From Purshia tridentata (Eukaryota > Streptophyta > Magnoliopsida > Rosales > Rosaceae): a stretch of DNA of 64,000 nucleotides. The notes below the pieces were generated by a model that saw nothing but the letters and a program-made list of their open reading frames with translations, searched no databases and was not told the origin of the DNA. The translations under genes were made by a program, and so were the position numbers. How positions within the stretch are numbered: the first letter of the stretch is position 1; each line of letters opens with the position of its first letter. The stretch covers positions 24,945-88,944 of the forward strand of contig QANT01005201.1 of NCBI GenBank assembly GCA_003254885.1, read 5' to 3'. Positions 34,909-45,248 of the stretch are shown in pieces.

Positions 34909-37900
34909 TGATGAACCAATTTAAAGTTTTGGGTTGCTTTGCTTGTACTGTTTTGGAGTTGGACTTTTTTGTTTTTGTGTGAATATGGAGTCTTTTGTGC
35001 CCCCAAAAACGTAGAATGCTCTACGTTTTATAATGGGGTAATGGATAAGCTCTTTCTTTCTCCTCTTCGTACAAACATCATGACCACACTAGAATACAAA
35101 TTAGATATAATGATACACAATGGGCGCCCTCACCTGTTTACCATGGGGTGCTCCATTAATTATGTTCATGCATACTCTAATTGCCTCTTCTTTTACCATT
35201 TGTGCCCCAAAATGATTACTTATGATTTAAACCAATCGATTTGCTTTGTTTTAATCTTGATTTAACCTCTCAATCATCATGTTCAAGGCACGTATAAGCA
35301 AACAAACAAAAAACCCACACGTCACTTACTCATAATCACCAATTTTATATTTTTCAATTGTGTATTATTGCCAATTATTAATGTATATGAATTTAATAAT
35401 ATATTGTAATAAATATTAATAACTTTAAAACTTTTCAATAAAAACACTACATGTACTACAAGTTTTTCCAAATTTAAAGCGAATGGATGTAATCAAACTG
35501 AAAACTAAAGAAATATTGCAACATTAATAATTGGCACTCAAAATTTAAAACCTTTAATCAAAATTTAGGACCTTATACAAAATCTAGGAGTGATCATTCA
35601 CTTACCAATTTAGTATTTGAATATCACTTATCATGTTTTAATCCGTTTGATTTAGCATACACGTTATCTACTATATGTCCATAATAAAATGTACTAACTA
35701 GTGTTGTGGTATATTCCTTTATTTAAGTACTTACAATATAATTGTGGAAGAGCTCAACATTGCCCAAAGGATGAAGTAAGCTCAAATTTAAAAATCCCCA
35801 ATTACAGCAGAATGACACGTAGGATAATATGTGTCAAATTTAATATGTACTAATCACATATTAGACAAGCCACACAAGGACACGTCATTATGGACAATAA
35901 CCAATTAATTTTCCGTACTTATAGCATCAGCATATATGGACGAATTTATCCATTTAATGATAGAGGACACGTGGACCAACCAGCACCTTCCATTCAACTA
36001 CTCGAATTCAATTAAACCCCCCCAGTGAGCCCATGACACGCTATCATCTTTCCGTATAGTCATCTCTCTTAACCCGGGCCGCTGCAGGTCAAGGGCATGG
36101 GCCCCACGACCCATTCACCGGCAATAAAGATCGGAATGTCCATATCGGGACACGTCACGCACGAAAAACTTGCCTTATTATTATTGTAGGTTGTTTTTTT
36201 GTCGCGACGCTGGAAGCGGCGATGTGGGAGTGGACTGGAGGGGGTAATCTGCTGTACACAGTATAAATCAGCCTGACCAATAATTATGGTATAATCAGAA
36301 AATCAATCCATTTTTCCTTTATAAATAATATTAGAAAATAATTTAATCTTTATGGTTGTCTTTATTAGATTTTAGGCTCAAGTATCACTACATTTTACTT
36401 TGGTATCTTTTTTATGGTTATCTTTATTAGTTTTTAGAGATAATTCATTTACTAAACGATTGACGTAGATATAACATTGCTACATTGCAATTTAAGTTAA
36501 ATTTTAGGTATCACATTGTACCTTTTTAAATACGAGATACCACATTATCACTTGACAAAAAAGAACAAAAAAGAAGAAGAGAGACCAAATTGAAATTTGG
36601 TGTATTCTTGAAGAGGTAATCGATCATGACTTTTCAATATATGTTTGTATCCAAATATATACCACCCCAAAACTTTATGATCAGGAAATGCAAGTAAATA
36701 GTAATTAACTCGTGATCTGTGAAGGTATTAATTATTAATGGTTGCTTCCCACCAACTTCAATCTTTAAACATTTTATCGCTAATGTCACAGTTTTATGAT
36801 ATTACGCATCTCATCATTAAGCAACAAGGTTAGACAGCCATTGTGAAATCTAGCTTTTATGTTGGTACAATGAATTCTAAGTCTTTTTGTTTTGGGTACA
36901 GTGACAAGGAAAACTCCATCAAATACAAGACTTTAGATTTATCCTGAATACATGATGTAATTATCCACAACGAAAAAAAAAAATCATACAATCACACATT
37001 AATTCTTTCTTACAATTTTTTTGCTCATTGTAGCCCACTATCCCACATATATGTTGAGAATGATACAAATATTGCCTCGATCTGAATGAAAATATGTAGG
37101 TTTTTTCAAATTTTTAATTACTTTAAGCCAATAGGCAAAAATAATAGAAGGTTATATATATATGGAGTATGACTCACGAAACGATGATACAAATAATTGA
37201 CTCACGTAGTACTCCAATTATCGTAGTCTTGAAAAACTGTTTTTTAATTACCACATCGATCTCTTTATAAGATATCAGATTTGGTCTATATATGGATGGT
37301 CCCGATCAGCAGACTGATTGCCATGAATAATATATAAGTGCATGTGAATATATATATATGGTACGATTAAAATCTTCCAAAAAGCTGAAGTACATAATTA
37401 ATTATCTCCCTTAAATAATCATTGTTTTGGCCAAATAATGAAGTTTACAACAATAATATTCTAACCGATCATCATCTAATCAAGAATAGGAAGCTAGCCA
37501 TCTGATGAATCCCATTTTTTATGTAGTTGTTTATAGGAAAGCAAGTTCTGAGAAAAAGTTAGGGTTAGGCATGGATCGTAATTAATATTATATGATTGCA
37601 TGTGGCCGGCGTTGTAATTCTGTGGTTGAAAATGCATGTGGCATGCGTGTAGTGTAAGTCTCTATAGCTTGTGAGTCAGGACTGACTGTACCTTGCATGT
37701 ATATATGCGAGAAGTCAAGCATGTAAAAAGGGTTCACGTACGTACGTACGAAATTACTTTATTCAAAATAAACTTTCTTGTTGATTAATTAATTACCTCA
37801 TCAACGTCCTTAATTGGTTTCTTGTGAGTTTCTAGCAGATTCGAAATTCCGAAATGGGATGATGGACTGAGTTTTTAAAGATGGGTTAGATAAGTCATAG

Positions 37901-38088
37901 CTTGACCTAATTAACTAATACTTTCTGTCAAGGGCAGATCAAAAAATAAAATTTGCCTTTGTATAAGAATGATGAATAAGACTCGTGACCCTTAACTAAT
38001 TAAGATAAGATTCATCTAATGATATAGTATAAGAGATGATGAAAAAGATTAAGAGATTTGATATTCATAATGAAGAAAATGAGGGATT
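34909..38088. other. Intergenic DNA upstream of the S40-type gene
   Basis: The left 1.3 kb is the probable S40 promoter. The rest is AT-rich. Tetranucleotide CGTA runs occur at 37738-37750. A small tandem repeat of TTTATGGTTATCTTTATTAG type occurs at about 36340-36440. No gene is supported. Confidence 0.5.
35814..36156 (-). promoter_or_regulatory. Cluster of ACGT-core (ABRE/G-box-like) sites upstream of the S40 gene
   Basis: GACACGT or GGACACGT occurs at 35814-35820, 35879-35884, 35966-35972 (extended to CACGTGG) and 36149-36154. All are written on the same strand, 0.9-1.25 kb upstream of the S40 start codon. ACGT cores are bound by bZIP factors in ABA responses. The link to S40 is inferred from distance. 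Confidence 0.4.
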
Positions 38089-38272
38089 TTAGGGTTGCTG
38101 TGGGCTGGTCCATGACTCGTAAAACATAGGCTAGGATGGGCCTGCTTACATTTTGAGCTTGGCTTTAAGGCTATTATTAGGCACACAAAGCCCAATAGAA
38201 TCCACACAAGCCCAGGACAGATGGACAGATTAGTCATTTTATTTTGGCACACCCCAATCTACAAAACCCTAG
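38089..38272 (+). promoter_or_regulatory. Ribosomal-protein-gene promoter: site II boxes and telo-boxes
   Basis: TGGGCY-type site II elements occur at 38101-38106 and 38137-38142, and in reverse at 38189-38194 and 38209-38214. A reverse telo-box TTAGGGTT lies at 38089-38096 and AAACCCTAG at 38264-38272. This combination is the known signature of plant ribosomal protein and other growth-linked promoters (TCP and telo-box binding factors). Confidence 0.8.
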
Positions 38273-38367
38273 CGTCGTCTCAACCCCCTACAAAACCAAA
38301 CACTCTCACTCTCAGCGCCTCTCTCCCAAAACCCTGAATCCGCAAAACCCAGAGCACCTCCGAAATC

Positions 38368-38868
38368 ATGCCGCCAAAATTCGACCCATCGCAGGTGGTG
38401 GACGTCTACGTCCGAGTCACTGGAGGCGAGGTCGGCGCTGCCAGTTCGCTCGCCCCCAAGATCGGTCCGCTCGGTCTCTCCCCCAAGAAGATCGGAGAAG
38501 ACATTGCCAAAGAGACCGCGAAGGACTGGAAGGGCCTCCGAGTCACCGTGAAGCTCACCGTCCAGAATCGTCAGGCCAAGGTCTCGGTGGTGCCGTCGGC
38601 GGCTGCGCTGGTCATCAAGGCCCTGAAAGAGCCCGAGAGGGATAGGAAGAAGACGAAGAACATCAAGCACAGCGGGAACATTTCACTGGACGATGTGATT
38701 GAGATCGCTAAGATCATGAGGCACAGGTCCATGGCTAAGGAATTGGCGGGAACCGTGAAGGAGATTCTGGGTACTTGCGTTTCAGTTGGGTGTACTGTAG
38801 ATTCTAAAGACCCTAAGGATCTGCAGCAGGAGATTGATGATGGCGATGTTGAAATTCCATTGGACTGA
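38368..38868 (+). CDS. RPL12: 60S ribosomal protein L12 (uL11)
   Basis: An intronless frame of 166 codons plus stop. It begins [20 protein letters not shown]. The N-terminal uL11 domain contains [20 protein letters not shown], the segment that contacts the GTPase-associated centre of 25S rRNA. The C-terminal RNA-binding domain has [16 protein letters not shown] and [18 protein letters not shown], and the protein ends in EIPLD. The length is that of plant RPL12. The protein forms the base of the ribosomal stalk and works in elongation-factor binding. The coding GC content is well above the surroundings, as is usual for a highly expressed gene, and the promoter has site II and telo-box elements. 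Confidence 0.98.
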   Translation: MPPKFDPSQVVDVYVRVTGGEVGAASSLAPKIGPLGLSPKKIGEDIAKETAKDWKGLRVTVKLTVQNRQAKVSVVPSAAALVIKALKEPERDRKKTKNIKHSGNISLDDVIEIAKIMRHRSMAKELAGTVKEILGTCVSVGCTVDSKDPKDLQQEIDDGDVEIPLD

Positions 38869-40815
38869 GCTGTTCTGATGCGAGTACAATTAGTCAGTTT
38901 TGGTTCTCTGAAATTTTATCTCTTTTTTTTTTTGGCGTTTTTATTTATAATTGCTACCAGTTATGGATTTTATAGGGTATGGAATGGTTTCGATTAAATG
39001 CGGAGATGTATGCTTTAGTGTTGATGTTTTCTTCCATATAATGTCTGAACGTAAATTTCATGTTTAATGTCGAAATGCATTTGCTTTATGCTCGTGAATG
39101 GTTTGTGCTGTGCAGTGGTTGATTTTTACCTTGGATAAATATTTGTTGGTTAACAGTATGACTTGATGAAATTAGCATATCACTCACAGGTCAAGAGTAA
39201 TTAAATGTTAAGGCTGTGGTTTTTATGTAAACTATTGCGGAATCATATTGTTTGAAGTGATCGACTTGCTGGGATTTGTGATTTATGCTGAAAACCTCTT
39301 GATTTTAAGTCAATTTATGCTTAAAACCTCTTGATTTTAAGTTAACTTTTTTTCCGTAGAAGATCAGTGAAAAAGTTGTTTGAAGTGTGAGTTGGAAATT
39401 GGAAGTGTTTGCGGCTCATTGGTTGATAATGGGAAGACCCTAAGAACCATGGTGAGCAATGAAGGGTTGTTTTAGACTCAATGTTAGGGGCATGTAAAAC
39501 TGGAGAGACTTTGAGTCACTTCTATTATTGATTAGAAATGATTTCAAATTTGGGGTTTAATATGCCTTGATATGCTTTTTCTTTTTTAATACGGTGTAGG
39601 AAAATTAGGTATCATTTTTCATTATGGATTCACTCTACTGTTAATTCGTTTTATTGTATCATTTTAAAAGTACTGTAATGTTGGGGGTTTCTAGCCTAAG
39701 TGGTAGTGCCTTGTTCCCTCACAACCATAACAAGTATTTAATTCTTGTTCTTCTTTCTCCTGAATCACAGACAAGTAATTTAATGAAAACCTTGCTTTTC
39801 AAGAATGTGATAAGGCATAGAAATCGCTTAGGCAGTGATGTGATTGTATAATTTGCATTTTAATTTTAAAGTTTAGATTACAGATTGTCTACTTTGAATT
39901 TTAGGGAAAGAACAAAGGAGCATTACTTATCCTAATGCTTTAGTTTTTAAGCCATATCTCTGAATTAGGGCTTGAAGCTCTTAATGATCTTGTGTCAATT
40001 CAAGTCATGGTTTTTTAAATGATTGTTATGCTTGTCGAATGCCATTCTTTTGTGACAGATAAAACCTTCAAATGGTATTGGAAGCTCCAAAGATGTTTGA
40101 GTAATTATATTAAAATAAAGGGGAAAAATCAACTTTGGTCCATGTGTTTTACCCCGTAAACTAAAAATGTTTTTTTTTTCTCTAAAATAAAACCTGCCCT
40201 GGGAGGGAAAAATCAACTTTGGTCCATGTGTTTTACCCCATAAACGAATTTGGTCTATGTGGTTTTTTAATGTTTAGTAGTGTAAAAAATATAAACTAAA
40301 AATGGTTTTTTTTTTCTCTAAAATAAAACCTGCCCTGGGTGTGCGTAAATTGATGATTACCTGATAATCCTTCAAAATGTATATGATGGAGGATCTCCCC
40401 CTCATCACTTGCTGATCACATGATCAATTATTATTAGAAAGACGTGCATATGCATCCATTGCGTGCGAGAATTTATGGTTAAGATATGAAGAGCATTGAA
40501 TTTGAAGGTTCATGTTTATTGCATGAATATTCTTGGTTTCTTGTACACATAGGTGAGAAGCAGAAAAAACAATGTGGTCATTTATGAGGACAGTACGTTA
40601 TATGGATGGTTCTCATCACTCACATTTCTTGCACGTTTTACTTCATTCTTTGGTCCAAATCTCTTGCCAAGAAACTCGGTAATGTTAGGGTTTGTGAAAT
40701 GCAATTATTGGACTTGGCCTCATGTTTTTAGGTTTTGGTACAAAAGCCATTTTAATTCAGCAATATCCACATGGATTGCGGATCACCATCAATCACCCTC
40801 CCACCTTGACCGTAC
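38869..40815. other. RPL12 3' region and intergenic DNA
   Basis: The RPL12 3' UTR lies at the left (T-rich, about 38870-39070). No gene is supported after that. An interleaved duplication occurs at 40122-40339. The right end is the promoter of the 46-aa gene. Confidence 0.5.
40122..40339. repeat. Interleaved direct repeats A-B-A-B
   Basis: Unit A (about 40 bp, GGAAAAATCAACTTTGGTCC...) is at 40122-40161 and 40206-40245. Unit B (about 47 bp, TAAACTAAAAATG ... CCTGCCCTGGG) is at 40157-40203 and 40292-40339. Copies are nearly identical. The TTTGGTCCATGTG phrase is common in plant transposon-derived repeats. Confidence 0.85.
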
Positions 40816-40822
40816 TATTTAA
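40816..40822 (+). promoter_or_regulatory. TATA-like box of the 46-aa gene
   Basis: TATTTAA lies about 220 bp before the ATG, followed by leader-like CA-rich sequence. Confidence 0.4.
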
Positions 40823-41038
40823 GTTGGACTTCACATTCATACCCCATTTTCAATTTTTTGTGTTGTTGCACACACAAAAACCCTTCATACAAAGATCTAA
40901 AGCAAACCAACCCTGTATATCTCTCTTCTTTCTTGACATAAAGGGGGAAGAGAGAAACCCATCTCTTTGGTATCTGCTAGTCAGTCCTTTTGTTATCAGA
41001 CTAAATTTAACAGGAAGCGCTTGTTTCAAGCTTCATTA

Positions 41039-41179
41039 ATGGCTAAGCAGGTTAGGAATTTGGATGCATGGATGGAGGTAGCTCCAGCCCCCATCATTCA
41101 CCCCCGAAAGGCTTCGAACTCGCCGGGTTTGGAGACAATTCGGGAAGAGAGTGTTGAGGAATGCGATGATGAGCGTTAA
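41039..41179 (+). CDS. Tiny protein of unknown function (46 aa), paralogue of the 53-aa gene
   Basis: A single frame of 46 codons starting MAKQVRNLDAWMEVAPAP, with a PGLETIREES segment and an acidic end. It shares a clear pattern with the protein at 42700-42861: [A/S]W[M/I]EVAPA at residue 10 onward, a Pro/Lys/Ser middle, and LETI.EE. Two copies keeping the same motifs in one locus argue that it is translated. No signal peptide or membrane span is visible, and the function is unknown to me. The same reading frame stays open for 59 codons after the stop (see findings). Confidence 0.6.
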   Translation: MAKQVRNLDAWMEVAPAPIIHPRKASNSPGLETIREESVEECDDER

Positions 41180-42345
41180 AGAGTAGCTTTTCATGTTCAT
41201 ATTTTCATTCTAATTTGGTCAGGGATCCTTGATGAAAACTTGTCCACATTGTTGAAGATGCTTGGTGTGGATTCATCTCTGCACGTCTTGGTATCGATGC
41301 CAAGGGAGGAACTGCAGCGGTTCGTAGAATCAGTGGCTGCAATTGGGTGGTGCTTCTGAGTAATGAAGCGTAAAGTTGTCTTTGAACATTGTCTAATAAT
41401 GGACACTGTTGTAAATATGTAATCAGCTTCGACGTTCTTGTATGTAAATATTTTTAGTTCCTAATAAAAAAGTACCAAATGAATTATATTGAAAAGTATG
41501 TGTATTGGGTATGAAATTTTGCAGCTTGCAGATAATTCTAGAACTGAAACATTATATTTGTTTAACAAATAAATTATCTGACTTTTGATATTCTGATTAA
41601 AAATTAAATATAAATAATTTTATATTTAGTTAAATTGTGTCTCTTAAGAAGTTAGGCCCCTTCAGACCAAAAAACAAGAAGAAGTTAGGCCCTTTTTGTT
41701 AATGCTAATAATTCTACAATATGTGCAATTATCTACAAATATATATATATATATATATATTAAGTAAATTTGAGTATCTTTTAGTTTGTGAGAATTTAAA
41801 CTTAAAAAAGTTGACAATTTATTCTATATTCTTCTTTTTACCATTGTGTCATCCGCATAGGTTTTGGTTCTACTTTTATGAATGAGGCTTTAGAAGTATT
41901 AAGTATGGATGTTGTAAAATCTTATGTTTATGCGAACAAGTACTGAAGACAACTAAAAGTAATTGGATTTAGATTCCAAGCATGTATAATTAGTGTAAAA
42001 ATACGAGTATTCATTAATTTATAAAGAAACAAAACTTCATATTTCTGATTTAAAATATTCCGAGAAAAAGAGAAGAGTTTCCTGAATGAACGAAACAATT
42101 TAGTGGGCTCAACACAGATTGGACATTGAAATTCAAGATACATCAAACACTTGGTGCGTTGCTAGAAAAAGTAGAAATGTTTAATCATTGCCTTAAATAT
42201 GATGCAATTGCCAATCCACATTTTCCATGTTCCTCACATGCCTTGACTGTAACTTTACTGGTGCAGCTACTTTTGGCAACTTCTGGGGTGCTTTCCTTCA
42301 CTCATTTTCATTTGCTTTTTTCACCGTCACATAATCACCAACCCC
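41180..42345. other. Region between the two tiny-protein genes
   Basis: Contains the 3' part of the first unit, including an open segment to 41356, then AT-rich DNA with an AT microsatellite (41739-41760). The right end leads into the promoter of the 53-aa gene. Confidence 0.5.
41739..41760. repeat. (AT)n microsatellite
   Basis: About eleven AT units. Confidence 0.9.
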
Positions 42346-42352
42346 TATAAAA
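42346..42352 (+). promoter_or_regulatory. TATA box of the 53-aa gene
   Basis: TATAAAA preceded by CCCC, followed about 30 bp later by a CA/CT-rich leader, the usual plant spacing for a transcription start near 42380. Confidence 0.65.
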
Positions 42353-42445
42353 GGGCAACTTCACCAACTTTCTCTTCAACCCACTCTCACAGACACACAC
42401 TCACAGAATCTGCAGCAATCAAACCACTTCTTCATCCTTGTCTTT

Positions 42446-42730
42446 GAAGCAGTCTTCAATAATCTTTTGCTTCCTTGATTACGTAAGAAATCTTTGGTTT
42501 GTTTCCAACTTAGAAGCAGCTCAGAGCAGGAAAGAAAGGAAAAAGGGGCTTTTTTTGATGGCAATGGCAAAGGAGATGAGATTGTTGGAAGCAGTCTTCA
42601 ATAATCTTTTGCTTCCTTGATTACCTAAGAAATCTTTGGTTTGTTTCCAACTTAGAAGCAGCTCAGAGCAGGAAAGAAAGGAAAAAGGGGCTTTGTTTGA
42701 TGGCAATGGCAAAGGAGATGAGATTGTTGG
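42446..42730 (+). repeat. 142-bp tandem duplication covering leader and start codon of the 53-aa gene
   Basis: Copy 1 is 42446-42588 and copy 2 is 42588-42730, offset by exactly 142 bp, with two substitutions. One changes GTAAGAA at 42483 to CTAAGAA at 42625. The other is in a T run before the ATG. Both copies include ATGGCAATGGCAAAGG (42558 and 42700). Confidence 0.95.
42558..42620 (+). promoter_or_regulatory. Upstream ORF made by the tandem duplication
   Basis: The ATG of copy 1 opens a 20-codon frame that begins MAMAKEMRLL, exactly as the main protein does. It then runs into the duplicated leader and stops at TGA 42618-42620, 80 bases before the main ATG. On an unspliced mRNA it would be met first by ribosomes. 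Confidence 0.55.
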
Positions 42731-42861
42731 GTTCATGGATTGAGGTTGCACCAGCCCTTCTGATATCTCCCATAAAGATTTCAACTTGTCCTGAATTGGA
42801 GACAATAATTGAAGAGTGGGAGATGGAGGCAGAGGAATATGACCAGGAGCCCCAAAATTGA
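42700..42861 (+). CDS. Tiny protein of unknown function (53 aa)
   Basis: A single frame of 53 codons from the ATG in the second duplication copy, with TATAAAA 350 bp upstream. The protein reads MAMAKEMRLLGSWIEVAPAL and continues with LISPIKIS, CPELETIIEEWEME and a Glu-rich tail. It is related to the 46-aa protein at 41039 through the WxEVAPA and LETIxEE motifs. The clear promoter, leader and conserved pattern support a real gene, but the family role is unknown to me. The start is taken at 42700 because only that ATG leads into the conserved body. Confidence 0.65.
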   Translation: MAMAKEMRLLGSWIEVAPALLISPIKISTCPELETIIEEWEMEAEEYDQEPQN

Positions 42862-43220
42862 ATCTTATTTATCCTGTTTTGCTATGTGTTTTTGTATTTG
42901 TTTTTTTAGTTTTTGTGTGAATTTGTAGAAGCTTGTTGACTTGGGTTGGATTCACCAAGAAGGCCCTGAAAATTTTGTGGTTATATAAAAACAAATAAAT
43001 GGAATTTTCCAGTTCAATGACTGCAATCCGATAGAAAAATGCTACCTTTTGCAACTTGGAAGAAATTGAAGCTTTTTCTCTTCTTCTTGATGTAATATGA
43101 TTTTATGGCTGGATCTTTGATTGGATGTCATTCACTCATTAGATAGTAGATTCATTCTTGACTACACTAACTGATATTTTTATCAGAATGTTGCTTTCTG
43201 CTTCAAAAAAAAAAAAAAAA

Positions 43221-43221
43221 N
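43221..43221. other. Single undetermined base in a poly-A tract
   Basis: One N inside an A run; sequencing or assembly uncertainty. Confidence 0.98.
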
Positions 43222-43339
43222 AAAAAAAAAAAAGACATGCAAAAGATGGCTAAAAGTTTAATATTCTTGAGGCACTCACCACTACTTAATAAAATCTCTA
43301 TGGAGTTTAGTTTCTATTTTTTCTACAAGAAGAATTTAA

Positions 43340-44238
43340 GGTGGTGTTTGGTTGTGGGAATATAATAAGAACATAATGGAAAGAGAATGTTACTTGAATC
43401 ATATAAGAAATGAAATTAATTCTTTAGTTGAAAATGAGAAATGAAATCAATTCTTCAGTTGAAAATAAGAAATGAAATCGACTTTTTGATTAAAATTTAT
43501 GAATTATGTAAATTGTTAGTTTGGATATAAGTTCGAGGTCTAGAATTTGAAGTAGTTTAAGTTGGTAGCTCACGCTTATTTGAAGGCTTGAGTGGATCTG
43601 CCATTTGGGACTTAAAGAGTTAAGTATCCAAAACCTCACATGTTATCTATGATAATCTTATATCTCTAGTAAATGTCATGAACTTACCAAACTTGGAAAA
43701 TAAGAAATCTTGTATCCATTTGCAAGTGGCAAAAGAAACACTACACATGTGAATTCAAACTATGAAATAGTAAATGACAATTGACATTATTAGTACAAGG
43801 ATGAATGAGCTAGATAATTATTTGAGATCAAGATGGACCCAAAATTTCATTATCTTCAATATAAGAAGAAAAAAACAATATAGTCATTCCATAGGAATCC
43901 CATTCCATTTCCATATTCATTCCAATATGGTCATTCCACTGGCAGAAGATTCCAGAAAAAAGCTGAATTTACTGATGGAACCAGTTTGGATAGTGTCGCT
44001 AATGGAACTCGAAGGGTCATCACTTATTCTTTTTCTTTTTCTTTATCAACAGAAAAAAAAATATATGGACATCACGAAATTGGACCATGCTCTTACATTT
44101 GCATGACATGGCCTAATACCAGCCACTCTCTTTTTCTAATTATATTTTTGGCTCGGAGTTTAATTTGTCTTTTGTTTGTAGTTAATATTATAGTATTTAG
44201 GATAATGTTGATTAGAACAGAAATTCCACTAAACACAC
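43340..44238. mobile_element. Possible degraded PIF/Harbinger (Tourist-like) element
   Basis: The left end GGTGGTGTTTGGTTGTGGGAAT and the reverse complement of the right end (GTGTGTTTAGTGGAATT) resemble the GG..TGTTTGG ends of Tourist-like elements. TAA flanks both sides (43337-43339 and 44239-44241). The interior has ATTCCATT-type words and a 31-bp triple repeat at about 43403-43495. The ends match only loosely, so this is tentative. Confidence 0.35.
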
Positions 44239-44476
44239 TAATCTAAAAGCAATGATTGCTGGAGGGCCTGGCAGCGCAACGTGGCTGGAGGTGAGTGGTT
44301 GAGAGCATCAAAGGAGGTGAGGTGGGGCTGAGCTGGAAGTCTTCAACTTGGATGGGGCGGTAGTGTCTGGTTTGGTCGGTTCGCTCTCGTCGTCCTCTAA
44401 AATCAGACAATTCTCACACCATACTCACAAAAACCATGTGATATTGACCTGTCCATGGCTGCGCCTAATATCATGG

Positions 44477-44486
44477 GACACGTGTC
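44477..44486. promoter_or_regulatory. Palindromic G-box upstream of PIP2
   Basis: GACACGTGTC is a perfect 10-bp palindrome with a CACGTG core, about 760 bp upstream of the PIP2 start. This is an ABA/bZIP-type site; its use here is inferred. Confidence 0.5.
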
Positions 44487-45093
44487 ACTTAGTTAGTGAT
44501 TCAAGCTCTAAGGTGGCCATTGATTGGTCAGTAAAAGATCCAGGTCACCACCGTAGTTTCTTCTAGCTAAGTAGTAATTACAGCATGACTATCCCAATGA
44601 CCTATTTCTAGGCACATGACTTTAGGGCAAAGCAAAAAATCGTACGTAAGTCACACACGTATTGTGTAAACTGTAAATATGAATATTTTGTGCTTTTAAA
44701 TGTTTAAATCTAAAATATTTTACCATGCACTTCGATCCACAATCGATTCAAAATCTTAAAAAATAATGTCGAACATGTGTTATTTATTACTTCAAACAAC
44801 ACTTATCAATTATACATGAGCATTTTTATGTCCCTAACGTTTAAAAATTAGAATGTTTGAGAGTACCGTTTATCTCATGATCATCTGTTTACAAACCATG
44901 ATTGTACTTAAAGAATATAGAGCTTACTGGAATTATCAATTATCTGTAAAGAACTGGAATTATAGAATTGTGGTTGTGGTTGTGGGGTCACAGAAAAGGA
45001 GAAGGAAAGGAAAAGTAGTGAACTTGAAGCTTTGGACGGCCATAGCACGAGTTTAATAATACCATTCCACTCTCACTCAATCCCAAACCACCC

Positions 45094-45100
45094 TATATAA
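45094..45100 (+). promoter_or_regulatory. TATA box of PIP2
   Basis: TATATAA followed by ACCCCCCAACTTCTCC, about 150 bp before the ATG. A CT repeat leader follows at 45179-45198. Confidence 0.75.
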
Positions 45101-45178
45101 ACCCCCCAACTTCTCCACTCTTACCCATCACAAACACCAACATTAATCACTTCCAAAGCCACCAAAGCACTCACTCAT

Positions 45179-45198
45179 CTCTCTCTCTCTCTCTCTCT
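45179..45198 (+). repeat. (CT)n run in the PIP2 5' UTR
   Basis: About ten CT units in the probable leader. Confidence 0.9.
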
Positions 45199-45248
45199 TC
45201 TTCTTCCTCTCTGTCACTCTACCTAAACTAAGAGCTAGCTAATTAGCC

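Larger units (their letters stand above)
42862..45093. other. Intergenic DNA upstream of the PIP2 gene
   Basis: Starts with the 3' UTR of the 53-aa gene. It contains a poly-A tract with one N (43206-43233, N at 43221), a possible Tourist-like element (43340-44238) and a GC-richer stretch (44250-44560) with a palindromic G-box. No gene is supported. Confidence 0.5.

Noticed and set aside
38269-38670. 133-codon antisense and sense frames over RPL12
   Set aside because: Shadows of the RPL12 coding sequence in other frames, with no recognisable family.
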